Shown one piece after another: positions 23,783 through 36,158 of a DNA stretch of 64,000 bases. The DNA is from Margaritifera margaritifera (lineage: Eukaryota > Mollusca > Bivalvia > Unionida > Margaritiferidae). Location: the NCBI GenBank assembly GCA_029931535.1, contig JAQPZY010001415.1:1268501-1332500 (forward strand), given 5' to 3'. A program made the position numbers and the translations under genes. The notes below the pieces were generated by a model. It saw only the letters and a list, made by a program, of their open reading frames with translations. It ran no database searches and was not told where the DNA came from. Position 1 is the first letter of the stretch, and the number at the start of each line of letters is the position of its first letter.

Positions 23783-24430
23783 CTTTGAGTAAAATGTTTA
23801 TAAGTTTGCCCCCTCCCTTCCCCTCTTTTTCTGATTTAATTGATATTTTCTCTTTAATAACTACTTTGAGCAAAATGTTTATAAGTTTGCCCCCTCCCGT
23901 CCCCTCTTTTTCTGATTTAATTGATATTTTCTCTTTAATAACTACTTTGAGTAAAATGTTTATAAGTTTGCCCCCTCCCTTCCCCTCTTTTTCTGATTTA
24001 ATTGATATTTTCTCTTTAATAACTACTTTGAGTAAAATGTTTATAAGTTTGCCCCCTCCCTTCCCCTCTTTTTCTGATTTAATTGATATTTTCTCTTTAA
24101 TAACTACTTTGAGTAAAATGTTTATAAGTTTGCCCCCTCCCTTCCCCTCTTTTTCTGATTTAATTGATATTTTCTCTTTAATAACTACTTTGAGTAAAAT
24201 GTTTATAAGTTTGCCCCCTCCCTTCCCCACTTTTTCTGATTTAATTGATATTTTCTCTTTAATAACTACTTTGAGTAAAATGTTTATAAGTTTGCCCCCT
24301 CCCTTCCCCTCTTTTTCTGATTTAATTGATATTTTCTCTTTAATAACTACTTTGAGTAAAATGTTTATAAGTTTGCCCCCTCCCTTCCCCTCTTTTTCTG
24401 ATTTAATTGATATTTTCTCTTTAATAACTG
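23783..24430. repeat. 81-bp minisatellite, 8 units, open on both strands
   Basis: Exact 81-bp units begin 'ctttgagtaaaatgtttata' and contain 'gtttgccccctcccttcccc'. Because 81 is divisible by three and no unit frame holds a stop, it reads as a 27-residue repeat peptide on each strand (223 codons plus, 239 codons minus). Units differ at only a few bases. Copy B has no counterpart. Asymmetric pyrimidine richness suggests replication slippage or hairpin/triplex potential. I do not call it a gene. Confidence 0.95.
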
Positions 24431-25459
24431 CCAAACCTTTGGGTACAGTGCATTAATTTCTTGCGTGAGCAAATATTCTTCTAAAATTAATTATAACTAA
24501 TCATCAGTATCAATATTACATATTCTCCCTCCTTTGAAAATATCAATCTTTCCCGAAAGTAATTGAATAAATCGAATAATAAAGTAACGCACGGGAAATT
24601 CGCGCTAGGGAATAAATAACTTATCTAAGTCGCAGACGCAAAATAATAAGTCACACGCCCAAATTAATAACTAGTGCGACCCAAGTAACCCAGACTAGGT
24701 CATCTTTGTTTGATCCGATACTGACACCTGACTCTATAGTAGCAAAGGAGAGTGGCTATATCTAATTTGATTCCATGATTTCGGACCATTTCGGTACTTA
24801 CTGGGCATTTTCGAAATTGATTCTGAAATGTAAAAATCTCACAGTCGTTTGATTTGGCCTTAATTCTGAGCTGATCTGAATACTTTTAATGAAGACATAT
24901 ATAATTTTCCTTGGGTAGAGTTTTTTGACAGTAAATCATCTATATAAAACACTACTGAGTCTTTTGCAATAATGTTGCTAGATATGGCTTTAGCATATAT
25001 TCCTTATTAAAGTTATCACTTTTAGATTAAACGATAAACCCTGGTATGTTAGAGAATGTGGTTGGCAGCCTTTAAAACAACATGGGCAAATTCATACATT
25101 AATTACCTTTGGTAAAAGAAAAATCGGTCCATCGTATGACACCCAATGTTCTTAATGAATTGTACCAATTATTGCTCCAAGTATAGACGGTAGATATAAC
25201 CTAAAAAATATTTCTAATTTTGAAGTGCCTTTCAATCGTCTATAAAAAACAAGTGTGTTTTTTTTTAATTGTATATTTCATAATGAAATATTGAAATATA
25301 TCAGTGGGAGAAAAATGAAATTGCCAGAGTGGAGATACTACTTTTGGAACTACTTTCTTTTCCCCTTTAGGAAATATATCTGCCCTTATATATGCTATTC
25401 AAATCTGTATTTTCATATTTAGGCCTATTTCCTCTTCTTCTTCTTCTTCTTCTTCTTCT

Positions 25460-25515
<56 letters not shown>

Positions 25516-26044
25516 GGATGAACAGATACTGAAATGTGTCAAGACTTGTACACCCTCTAGTATACATTTATTCAATCAATACGGAGGCGCAATAAAAAAA
25601 TTACTTAAAACGAACTCCAAACAACAAAAAAGTAAGCTTCAAGTATTCACTTTTTAAAATTAGTTTTCCACATGAATCCTACAAGTTATTAGTTACTGAA
25701 TTTACATGAACTGTTGCCATTCGATATTCTGTTACCCATACAGTATCGTATGCCTTTTAGACTCTACGAAAAACAGACACATTGTTAGGGAAAGAAAACC
25801 CTTGGTTAAATATGGTAATAAAATGTTTAAGTGGCGATTCTAACTCTCAACACAATCATAATCATGTTTGAAAACGATGAAGAAATCGGGCATTGATGAG
25901 TGTTGATTGTAAACCAAAATTAAGTGACAATCGAAATTTACCGAACTAGACAACAAGCTTGTCAAGGCCAACAATTCACTTTTGAATGCAGAAACGAACA
26001 ATTGGGAGATAACCGCTATCGCGGCCATCTACTCATTTATTTTT
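24431..26044. other. Duplicated intergenic DNA with simple repeats
   Basis: Collinear with 43330-44400 of copy B. It contains a degenerate short repeat based on 'cgcgctagggaataaataac' (24590-24680) and a TTC/TC microsatellite at 25434-25508. No gene was found. Confidence 0.5.
25434..25508. repeat. (TTC)n-(TC)n microsatellite
   Basis: A TTC run passes into a TC run, a homopurine/homopyrimidine tract. It generates Arg-rich and Arg-Glu artefact frames on the minus strand. Confidence 0.97.
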
Positions 26045-26215
26045 ACACATTATTGGCTTCATCATGGTGAGAAAATGGGAGCTAAGTGCCTTTCCCAATG
26101 ATACACCGAGGCAGCCGAGCTGGGCTGACATGGGCTGGCATCGAACCTACGAGACTTGGATTAAGAATCCGACGCTCGACCAGCTGAACTATCACGGCTA
26201 TCTCCCCATTTTGCT
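26045..26215 (-). mobile_element. tRNA-Lys-derived SINE (copy A)
   Basis: The minus-strand head reads 'gatagttcagctggtcgagc' (A box), an anticodon arm 'ggattcttaatcc' (CTT, Lys-like), and B box 'ggttcgatgcc'. Downstream on that strand is 'ctcggctgcctcggtgtatc' followed by 'attgggaaaggcacttagct', the core shared with other SINEs here. Stems are imperfect and the body is non-tRNA, so it is a SINE rather than a tRNA gene. A truncated orthologous copy is at 46556-46710, so insertion predates the segmental duplication. Confidence 0.85.
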
Positions 26216-26267
26216 TATTTGTACAAGGTATTATAATATACATATAAATAAAATAAAATAAACAGGA

Positions 26268-26401
26268 CAGACTAGTAAGAACGGGTACGCTCATAATCTG
26301 ATGATAAAGTAATTGAAAAATATACCTTCTCAATCAGACTAGTAAGAACGGGTACACTCATAATCTGATGATAAAGTAATTGAAAAAGATATCTTCTCAA
26401 C
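26268..26401. repeat. 67-bp direct repeat, 2 units (copy A only)
   Basis: 'cagactagtaagaacgggta' through 'ataccttctcaat' is repeated once. Copy B has one unit at about 46762. Confidence 0.93.
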
Positions 26402-29065
26402 CAGCTGCCGCATGAACAAATCACGCAGTGCACACGTGGAAGCCCACATAATGTAGGACAAGTAGATAATATCAATGTACTTGAGATAACTACTATCTGG
26501 GTTATCATCACTTTATTATCTCTTATGTCAAATTAGCAGGTACTAGAACGTACGAGGTGCAAGCCCGTTCAGATAAAGATGATATTCTAGTAATATACTC
26601 AAAGTTGTGGTCTAGATGAAACCCAAGCCGTAAGTGTGTGGAAAAAAATACGAAACAGCTGCCTTATGTTTGAAATTTAGTTTTTATTACTTATGTTTCT
26701 GGTACTGTTATTTTTCTTCATATCTCTTTATTTGTGGACACCTCTTGGACCTTTAGCTATGTTGAGCTTAAAGATCTTTGAGGTGACCCCCTTTTGAGCC
26801 GAAAAGTTATAAAGGATTGTATATCTGTGTGTGTCCCCCAAAGGTCTGTTGTTGTGGGTTTCAGTAAAAATTCAAAAAGAATTTTGAAGAGAAATTTTAT
26901 TTTTTGTTGTTTTTGACTAGGGTTCCACTTGTTATTACTTTTTAGATGGGGCGTACTGTTTAGGTTCCCATCTCCATGTTCCCATTCGTTCCGCCCCTTG
27001 GAGAAAAGAAATTTACACAATGGCTCGTACTCCCCTCCTCAGGCATTACCCTTACGGATGGTTTCCTCGCCATGTTAAATATGATGGTTTCAGTGATCCT
27101 TGCCTTAATATTTTAAGGCAGAACATTATTATTAAATTGACTCTGGAGATAATAAGAAACATTATAAAAAATAAAGAGGACGTTTTAACATAAGAAAGGT
27201 GAAACTTTGATCAAAATCTGTCAAGGGGATCTGAAGTTAAGAACATCTAAAGATATTTCAGGTGTGGACAACTCATCACAAACGTATTAACTTTTCGCGA
27301 TTTTGATGAAATCACATATGAGGCTTACTAATTTCAAATAATTTACATTTTCTTTCACAGTACTTCAGACCCTTTCTTTTTCTTTTGTTTTCAAGAAATC
27401 ACATATAAATCAAATTCATCTTCGGATAAATATATTTGTAACTGAGAAGGAATAAATATTATGTAAACAACTGACAAAAATAGAAGTTTCAAATTTATAT
27501 TGACACAAATATACATTTGAGGTTTCTGGAAAACTAACTTTCAAACGTTTCAGACTCCACAAGTAATGTATACAATATAAGTTTAAATATGGCAAAGTAC
27601 ATTTAAATCTCGTCTAAGCTTTGTGCCAGAGCGCATACCCACGAATCGTCTTTCAAACAAGTATCACAAATCTGTCTATAAAACCATCACATGTTCATAC
27701 ACAATTTTTGTATTGTATTATATACTTATATTATATATTATATACTTCATACACCCTACCCCATCCAATGTTTTGATTTATTTATCTTAAATGTGAAAAA
27801 TATATTCTTGAATAAATATTGTTTGACCAAATGTTAAGATTTCATGACGAAATAATCACCTTTTTTAAAGTCTGACAAATTTTGCAGTATTCTTTGTTTA
27901 AGCACAAAAAGTGCCTGAAAATGTTTTGTTTTAGAACATTTCTATGTCAAACAATGACTTAACAACTTGTATTCATGACTCAGTAATTATGTACTTAGTG
28001 AGGAACAATTCTCAGATTTTTTTCTTTCAATCCCAAATGTATAGGTGGTGTTAATGTTCCAGTTAGGAATTCCTTAAAGAGGGGATGGGAAGAGTAACAC
28101 TTTTAGCACCGGGTCACTTTTGGTTACAAAGGATATTTTTGTGTGATTTAAGTACCCTGATGTCAATGAGGAACCGAATATTTAATTTTCCGGTGGTTGA
28201 GTGAGTGGGGAGGGAGACTGAGATTTTCTATTGACCAGAATATTTTTGCGTTTACCTCGATTAATAATTAATTATTGGCTTTTTCAGCTAATCACCTAAT
28301 GTAAGTTATTTATTTCTAGAAATCAGTGCAAGAACTTTTTTCAAGCTTTTAGGGAGCAGCAAATTTTTTTCCAAAAATCCCTGACCCCCTCCTTCTCCAA
28401 ACAACAACAACAACAAAAACAAAAAAATAAAAATAAAAAACAATAAATAAAAAAGGGTCTTTCTCCAGTGAAATTCATTCAAAATTTAATTGTTTTGGAA
28501 ATAGAAACAGAAAAAGCACATTTTTATGTATATACTACATCAAATACGCAGAAAAATAAGTGGGATAAATAGAAAACTACACAGATTTAAGGTGTTGTAG
28601 TCATCTGGAGAGAAAGACAGAAGAGAGGACTCTAGGTTGTTGGGGGGGGGGGCAAAGAGGTGACTCAAAGGGCACCGAGGGTATAAGAGAAGGCACTGAA
28701 AGCGGGGGCGGTGGGAGCCGCGGGAAGCCTTTTATTTCTATCTAGCTGGATCATTGGGTGTAGGTGTAATTTTGTTACCCCAAGGGTTTTAAACATTTTT
28801 TTCTGTGAAAGACTCTTCAAAATTGTAATTGGAAATTGTCATCAAAGGAGAATAATATATTCCATTTAGTTCTCGTTTGGAAACTCAGAACATTAATATT
28901 TTATAAATAACATGATGTGCATAGTTCGTTGATCGATGAAGAAGACGATTTTCCATTTCTCGAATCCCAGGAGTTTGGAGCAGTTAATTAAAATGATCCG
29001 ACAATATTATTTGCATAACAAAATAAATTGGCATGATGTTTAAAGCTTTTATTGCCAGAGTAATA
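26402..29065. other. Duplicated intergenic DNA, no gene seen
   Basis: Mostly collinear with 46830-48300 of copy B. A block at about 26730-27130 is absent from B, where an (AT)n tract stands instead; its 87-residue minus frame (26757-27020) matches nothing I know. A poly-G run lies near 28640. Confidence 0.45.
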
Positions 29066-29440
29066 ATGTTGTAACAACCATCTAACTCTCTTGGCTAGAA
29101 CACCTTAGTTAACACACAACCATTGTAACAACCATCTAACTTTATTGACTAGAACATCTTAGTTAACACACACCATCGTAACAACCATCTAACTCTATGA
29201 CTAAAACACCTTAGTTAACACACAACAATTGTTACAACCATCTAACTCAGTCTATTGTCTGGAACACCTTAGTTAACACACTACCATTGTAAAACAACCA
29301 TCTAACTCTATTGACTAGAACACCTTAGTTAACACACAACCATTGTAACAACCGTCTAACTCTATTGTCCAGAACACCCTAGTTAACACACTACCATTGT
29401 AACAGCCATCTAACTCTATTGTCTAGAACACCTCTAAAAT
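29066..29440. repeat. About 54-bp minisatellite, 7 units (copy A only)
   Basis: 'gtaacaaccatctaactcta' plus 'ttgactagaacaccttagtt' plus 'aacacacaaccatt' repeats with 53-56 bp spacing. Copy B lacks the entire segment between its matches to about 28690 and 29510. Confidence 0.94.
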
Positions 29441-31137
29441 AACCTACATACAGTCCTCCTTCGTTATCTGCTCTATTTTCTACATATATCCTTTCAGCTG
29501 ATTCCATACCATCTCTAAGATGGCTGAAAAAAATGATACAATTTCACGTTTAAAAAAGTTAAATATTGTTGTTAGTTGTACTGTGTTCAAATATATGCAT
29601 CCACAACGAATACCAATGTAATACGGACTGACCTATTTTTAATACTGAGTTTAGATAGACATAACTATTTTTAAAGTTTTATTACTGGTGTAATACGGAC
29701 GGAGCTTTGTTTTTTTCTGTTTTGTCTTTTAAAGCAATCATTCAAAGACAGTTTTACTATCAGAAAAACACTGAATATATTCAGGTCACAATATCAGGAA
29801 AACACTCTAAAGGATTCCAGGTTACAGTGGATAATATCTGCAATAAAATAAAATTTGTTCAACCTAAAACGTTTAAATCCATATCTGTCGATGCATAATG
29901 CGTCGGTAGATCAGGGTATTGACTGTTTCCTGTATCGATTATTTTCAGCAAAATGCTTAAATTCTGATACAAATATCATCAAGTCTACTTAACATCTGAG
30001 TCAACACGATCGCATTTTATTTATTTTTAATTGTTTTTATTACTTCACAAGTTATAAATACTGCAACCCTTGCTCCACAGAAATCTAAACATTTCACATC
30101 ATACACGCGTAACATGCGTTACACGCCCTGAAGAAAACAAAATGCAGACGCTTTTTTTCCCTCCACTGGCACCAACTTTAAGGTCACGTACTCCCAACCC
30201 TCTTTAAGGTAAATTAAGTACTTACAACCCTCCTGAATCTATGCTTGAGTCTAATTACTTAAAAGGGCCATGTCAATTAAGAAGTACACCAGTAGCAATA
30301 TAATTTTCAAGGTGGTAAACTGCAATGCTGACACTTACTTATACTTCTTTTAGAAATATTTCAGTTTACTGGAAATATTTTGTAAGATCAATGCATTTCA
30401 AGAATGGAACTTTATGCAGTTACACCTTTTTCCCCCCGGATTTTTTGAAAATGTACAAGATGACCACAAGAACTTCACGAAAATAGTCCTACAAATTCAC
30501 AATAACAAAAAGTCTTAATCTTTCCTGTGAGTGAATTCTATTTTTTGCCATCCAAGAACACACGAGATGAATTTTGATCATCCCACTGTCATAATACATT
30601 TATCTGTAAATGTTACTAAACATTATCACATGTAATTTACCTTAAACTAGTCTCTATCACCGACTTAAACACAGGTTTCTTGTCAAATAATATAAATAGA
30701 TACAATTTACCTTAAAATAATCTGTATCACCGACTTTGACACAAGGTTTCTTGTCTTATAATAAAATACATGTGACTGAGATATTAACACATCATAATAT
30801 AGATTAATAATTTTCTGATCTCGCTGTACATGCTGCTAATAGATCTGTATCAAGATTCAAAACGATTTTTTTCATCAGTTTTCTAAAAGAGTTTTAAGAC
30901 TTTAAAAATGCTATGTGTGGTTATATAACAAATGTTGATCCTTTACTTTAAGTTTTTTTTTATATTTTCTACCTTTTATCTTCTTTATGTACATTTCTTC
31001 CAATCTAAGATTTTTACATTTTATGTTTTATCTCACGAAACCACATATTTACATTTATTTGGAAGGGTTTATCTTATTTGGAACGGTTTGTCTTTCAAAT
31101 GCTCTTTGCAATTTTTACCTTCATATTGTGGATTGTG
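29441..31137. other. Duplicated intergenic DNA, no gene seen
   Basis: Collinear with 48310-50019. A ~69-bp tandem pair with 'aatttaccttaaa' and 'tatcaccgactt' (30630-30755) is present in both copies and so predates duplication. Confidence 0.45.
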
Positions 31138-31221
31138 CTGACGTACCGTTAAACCCTAGACATACATACATACATACATACATACATACATACATACATA
31201 CATACATACATACATACATAC
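31138..31221 (+). mobile_element. SINE 3' tail followed by (CATA)n
   Basis: 'ctgacgtaccgttaaaccct' runs straight into about 62 bases of CATA. The 'ccgttaaaccc' phrase is the same tail element seen at other SINE ends. Copy B has the same join at 50020-50097. Confidence 0.6.
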
Positions 31222-31390
31222 ACACGACCCGTTATACATATTTTCAGCTACTACTACTAGATATTGTCAGTCATTGTCAGTCTGCTACTAACAGAGACAT
31301 CAACCGCACGTTAGCCCGTAGGGTCTGACAATCTTTACTACTAGCGGTGATAAGCAGGCACAGTAGTCTCGGCCTGCCCAAACTGTTATC

Positions 31391-31790
31391 TGCATAGGGG
31401 ATTTTGCAGATATAAGACTGGGGAAATTACTGCATAGGGGATTTTGCAGATATCAGACTGGGGAAATTACTGCATAGGGGATTTTGCAGATATCAGACTG
31501 GGGAAATTACTGCATAGGTAATTTTGCAGATATCAGACTGGGGAAATTACTGCATAGGGGATTTTGCAGATATCAGACTGGGGAAATTACTGCATAGGTA
31601 ATTTTGCAGATATCAGACTGGGGAAATTACTGCACAGGGGATTTTGCAGATATCAGACGGGGGAAATTACTGCATAGGTAATTTTGCAGATATCAGACGG
31701 GGGAAATTACTGCATAGGGGATTTTGCAGATATCAGACTGGGGAAATTACTGCATAGGGACTTTTGCAGATATCAGAATGGGGAAATTAC
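31391..31790. repeat. 40-bp minisatellite, 10 units (copy A)
   Basis: 'tgcataggggattttgcaga' plus 'tatcagactggggaaattac' repeats at exact 40-bp spacing, with 'gggg' and 'ggta' variants alternating. Copy B keeps 3 units (50263-50382). Confidence 0.96.
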
Positions 31791-32080
31791 AGAATCAATT
31801 ACAGATTTACATAAATCGGATACGTTTTGATACCATCGCTTAAGGTTACACACCACAGTTGTTTTAAAATTTCACTTTCTGGGTTTCAATATTTGCGGTG
31901 AGAACTGCTAAGCAAGAGACGCTTTTCATTGACCCAAAATAAAATTCTCTATCAGTGCAGCCTCTGATTCTTTTTTTTTTTTTTTTTTTGAAGTCAGTTT
32001 TATTCTTAAAGTTTTGAATCCAGCTTCAAGCTTAAAAAAAAGAAGCCGAAAATCAGTATTTTTGCCTTTGATCTGACAAA

Positions 32081-32263
32081 CGAATTTTCCTACACCTAAA
32101 CTGGTATAAAATTGAAGTTCCCCAATTTGTCTGTCTCTTGACGAATTTTCCTACACCTAAACTGGTATAAAATTGAAGTTCCCCAATTTGTCTGTCTCTT
32201 GACGAATTTTCATACACCTAAACTGGTATAAAATTGAAGTTCCCCAATTTGTCTGTCTCTTGA
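32081..32263. repeat. 61-bp tandem repeat, 3 units (copy A)
   Basis: 'cgaattttcctacacctaaa' through 'ctgtctcttga' repeats at 61 bp. Copy B has a single partial unit at about 50629. Confidence 0.95.
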
Positions 32264-33069
32264 CGAAATTTTAAAGAAAATCTGACCGGCAAAACTTCTT
32301 TCATTTCATCTCAAACATTTGGTTCACATTTTTGCTGCTCCAAAACTGTGTTCACTCTGAGACCATAGTTACGCATTCGAACGCTGTGTTAATCAGACTG
32401 GGCTAGATATCAGCAGCATCAGGCACACAGTTAACGCATAATTGAAACTGATTTATGCCAACATAATAATTCCCAGATTCGTTCAAAAATAACATATGAT
32501 CACATAGGTCAATTGTCTGGATTCGCTTTTTCTTTATAAAATTAAAGCGTGGAACCTAAGCAAACGGTACCATCACAGAGATTTTGACGTCACAATTTGA
32601 TAGACGTTATGTAATACACAATAAACGTTACCGTTAGAACCTTCATCTAGACTAACATTTATTACTGTTGTATACCTTAAACGTGTGAATTTACATGCTT
32701 CATTTACATAATAAATCTTAATTGTAATCATAGTCAATGCTGACGGCCCTCCTTAATTAGCGCCTCAATTTTCATTTCACTTGTTTTCGTGGTTTTTTTA
32801 TTTTATTTCCATGCCATAGTTTGGCTTTCTTTGCATTTTGAATTGGTGGTGTAATGTTTGTGTTTTTGTAGTTAGAGACAAAGACCTGTTTTCTACAGTC
32901 ACATGTTTATTCCATGGCATACATACTACAACTGACCCACTTGTCAGACCTACATCTAGCATCCTATATATCAACCTTATCTCTGGTCTCTAGGTTGCTG
33001 AATCAGCAGAGGGAAAGTTTATATTACCTTATAGCACTGCTTCTAGAACACTACAGGTGGTGGTGGGGC

Positions 33070-33222
33070 TTGGTTTTAACTGCACCCTTAACACCTTGGT
33101 TAAGTGTCCCCCTAGGACATATTGAAGCAGCCGACCCAGGCTGGCCTGCGGGGGGTGGGGGTATCGAAACCGTGACCCTTGGATTACGAGTCCGAAGCTT
33201 TGCCAACTGAGCTACAGCGCAG
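33070..33222 (-). mobile_element. tRNA-Thr-like SINE (copy A)
   Basis: The minus strand reads 'gctgtagctcagttggcaaa' (A box), an anticodon arm 'ggactcgtaatcc' (CGT, Thr-like), and a B-box-like 'ggtttcgatacc' with one extra base. Beyond it is 'gtcggctgcttcaatatgtc', aligned to the core of the Lys-headed SINE, and the tail 'ttaaccaaggtgttaagggt'. The copy-B ortholog lies at 51285-51428. Confidence 0.82.
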
Positions 33223-34106
33223 TGGCGGCGCGAGCGGGCGGTGGTGGAGGCAAATGCTCCCAAGCGCAAGGCGAGGGGGGGGGGGGCACCGTCAGGATTG
33301 TTTTGTTTTTTTTGGCAGCTGTAATCGGGGCGTAGATTGAGGGCGGGGGTTGGGGGTTGGCAACTGACATAAAAACTGTTCTCTGTGGCAACTTATGGTC
33401 GCCACTAAAGAACAATTCTCCCGGGCTCCTTTGTAGGGACACTACTAAAGAACATTGCATCCGGGCGCCTCAAACCCTCGCGTTGCCACTGCTACAGCGA
33501 CTCCATATATAGTTATGAAAGGATCAAGGGCGAAATTGGCCAGGTGACTCAGTCAACGGCACAACAGGGTTTTTTTTAAGGTGTGAATTGTTATGCTTTG
33601 CTTACTTTAATAATTTAATTTACCAATAACAAACATTTATAGCGCCCTCTGGTGCCTAAATATTTGGAGAGTTCTCCCACCACATTCGGATTACCTCGGA
33701 TATTTCTGAAAGATAAACATATATTTGATCCGTATGATTGACCTCCAAGTTGCGAACGCAGGCTCTGCTGGCAAAGCAAAGCATATTGATAAAAGTCAAA
33801 ATTTCCCCATTCTGCGCTAAACCCATTATAGAGAATAGATCACAGGAAATTTAATCTAAAGTGAGTGTGATGTAGGTATGAAAGCTAAGGAAACTCCACG
33901 TCAGTGACGTATTTGAACAAAAGACAAGCTAGAGCTCTACAGGTATTACGTGCTTCTGAGAGAGTGACAGGTGTAAAATGAAGTTGTTTGCATTTGCAAC
34001 ATGCACAGTGGAGAGAATGTTGACATAAATCTGTTATTTTCATGTACTGTGGCTGAGAGTTATTTACATATTGTACTTGTGGAAATTGGACATGATCTAA
34101 GCCCAA
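33223..34106. other. Duplicated intergenic DNA with G-runs
   Basis: A GC-rich stretch (33215-33360) with a G12-type run sits beside the SINE, followed by AT-rich sequence collinear with copy B. No gene was found; Pro- or Gly-rich frames are artefacts. Confidence 0.45.
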
Positions 34107-34225
34107 GGGCTCGTTACAAAAAAAAAAAATATACAAAAAATATAAAGAAAATAGGAGTATCGGTCAATGGATAGACCCTCTATCCATTGACCGATACTCC
34201 TAATTTTTTTGTAACAAGCCCCTGT
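34107..34225. mobile_element. Hairpin (MITE-like) element with perfect inner stem
   Basis: Outer arms 'ggctcgttacaaaaaa' and 'ttttttgtaacaagccc' enclose a perfect 23-bp inverted repeat (34152-34174 and 34180-34202) with loop 'accct'. Copy B (52318-52386) keeps the outer arms but has lost nearly all of the inner stem. Confidence 0.85.
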
Positions 34226-35466
34226 GTTTTGAAGTCCAGGAAGTGAAAATGACCAAGCGGAGTTAGCAGGTTTTTTTGGAGAGGTGCACATCTTAAGTAA
34301 GACCAAGCTGTATATTCTATAACCCAAATTGCACCCATCAATCATACACCAAAATAAAGGGAATTCAAAGTTCTTTTAACAATACCTAAAATATGCAAGG
34401 TCTTTTTTAAACAGCCAGGACAAGCAGTGAGGAAAACCTGCATAATTCATTTTCTTAAAAAATTAAATTCATGCAAAGTACGAAATTCGAGAGTGACACC
34501 TAATCCGGAATTTGGTAACTCACCGTTCGTACGGAAGTAATAGACTCGTCTTGTCGTGCGCATGCCCAATGAGCTACAAACAGCAATGGAAGCTACTTAC
34601 GAAGGCTACGTGCATTGATCGATCAAACGAAGCCCAGTATTTTGTATAAGAAGCTTTGACAACTATTAAATATCCTGTCTGGTAATGAAACATTGTCTCC
34701 GCAATCGTCACAGATCTATAAAAAAAGTCTCCTTATCATATTAACTTGCGAATGTGCCTTTCAATTGTTAGTTGGTTACTCATGTATACACATCTATAAT
34801 CAGCTGATCGTTAGTTCCGGCAACCTTTTTTAGGCTTAACTTCAACACTTTTCTTCTTATCCGAATTTTTTTTTATATACTTTACAAGAAAATCTGGCAA
34901 TATCTTTAAGCCATCCCCACTCTCGTATGACGCGGTAGTGAAATCGGATTCAGTTGATACCGTAATCATTCTCTAATGGGTTAAAATTGTAAATCAAATA
35001 AAATCATGATAACGGAATCAACTGACTCAGATTTCTAGACCGCATTAACGGGGTTGGGGACGGCTTCACGATATTGACACGAATCTTGTGTGTAGTAAAA
35101 TGTGGTGATCTTGTAAGTTGCTGATTTAGTCTTAGAGGGACAGTCTTGGTATTGATTGCACAGGGTGTAGTTACTGTAAAGACTAATTGTGTCTCTTACA
35201 TCCCCTCTGCTTTGTGTGTAACAACCTCGCAAACACTTAACTCCAATTAAGAAGAAGCATGTCTCTTTTTTTATTTGATTTCTTTCTTTTACTGAGCTAT
35301 ATATATATTTTTTTTATCATAATATGGTAGTGAAAACAAAAGCAGTAAAAACTATTTCTGCATGCCTCTGGTATTTTCATGATTTGATTGAATTATTGCA
35401 ATCCCATTCTGTTTTATTCTGGGTATTTTTTTCCCTGGTATGAGGTATGACTCGTAGTGACTTGGA

Positions 35467-35559
35467 CTATGACCACCTCCTAGTCTGCATTAACAGGGTC
35501 ATACAGGCCTTCAGTTCCTGCACTGACCTGGTGAGGTCCTGTACACTCACAACTTGTTT
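35467..35559 (-). CDS. Candidate 3'-terminal coding exon (copy A)
   Basis: On the minus strand an acceptor 'cttccttgtag' precedes 31 codons ending in TAG: 'KQVVSVQDLTRSVQELKACM' then TLLMQTRRWS. The copy-B counterpart (53643-53729) differs by conservative changes and by a 6-nt in-frame deletion that keeps the same stop, which fits a translated exon. The heptad-like hydrophobic pattern suggests a short amphipathic helix. It joins in phase 0 to the donor of the exon at 35849-35925. Upstream exons and the protein family are unknown. Confidence 0.4.
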   Translation of the reverse strand, partial: KQVVSVQDLTRSVQELKACMTLLMQTRRWS

Positions 35560-35752
35560 CTACAAGGAAGGGTTGATAACTTCAGTAAGCTTGTTATTTT
35601 TGATGATGTGTTGTATTACTAAGTGTGAGGTTTCTTTTAAGGCTTTAAGACTGCTTTGTCCAGTCATGTGACAACTGCATTTATATACATGTTGGTAGGC
35701 GGAACTAGGGGCAGCATCTGTCAGAGAGGTGCCCTTGGGTTTGTGGTGTTAT

Positions 35753-35925
35753 CTATCTGGTAATCTTCTGAGGGAGGAGTTGTGGCATTAGATTTTCATC
35801 AATCAGATCTTGTAAGCTTGGGATGCTTGAAGTGTCCTCCATTGTTACCTGTTGTGCCATTTGTTGACTAATGGGCCAGGATGTGGGCATCAGAAAAGGT
35901 GACCCACTGGTATGTGTGTTACTCT
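35753..35925 (-). CDS. Candidate coding exon, minus strand (copy A)
   Basis: After an acceptor-like 'cacatatccag' the frame reads 'SNTHTSGSPFLMPTSWPISQ' and QMAQQ to a 'CAACAG|gtaaca' donor at 35849. The 77-nt exon length gives phase 0 at the donor, matching the exon at 35467-35559. If the donor is not used, the frame continues as a hydrophilic tail containing 'SIPSLQDLIDENLMPQLLPQ' to a TAG at 35753. That tail is unchanged in copy B, so either form may be real. No domain was recognised. Confidence 0.4.
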
Positions 35926-36158
35926 CTGGATATGTGAGTATCTCTTCTCACTCCAGTATAATCATACTTAATCATATCATGACACTGTATTCAGAGATGA
36001 ACCTGTTTCATTTACCTTTACAATACATGGAGAAAAATATGAATTTATCTTGCTCAATAGATAGTTCTTGTACAGCCATGTGTTATCTCCCTTTACAATG
36101 CATGGAGGAAAATATGTATTTATCTTGCTCAATAGATAGTTCTTTTACAGATATGTGT

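Noticed and set aside
23715..24456. Long frames of 239 and 223 codons on opposite strands
   Set aside because: Both come from an 81-bp tandem unit divisible by three; there is no start context, domain or splice evidence.
26045..26215. Functional tRNA-Lys gene
   Set aside because: A and B boxes are present but stems do not pair well, there is no proper terminator, and the body is a SINE shared with other loci.
33215..33500. Pro/Gly-rich frames near the Thr-like SINE
   Set aside because: They translate poly-G tracts and the SINE head; the same is seen in copy B.
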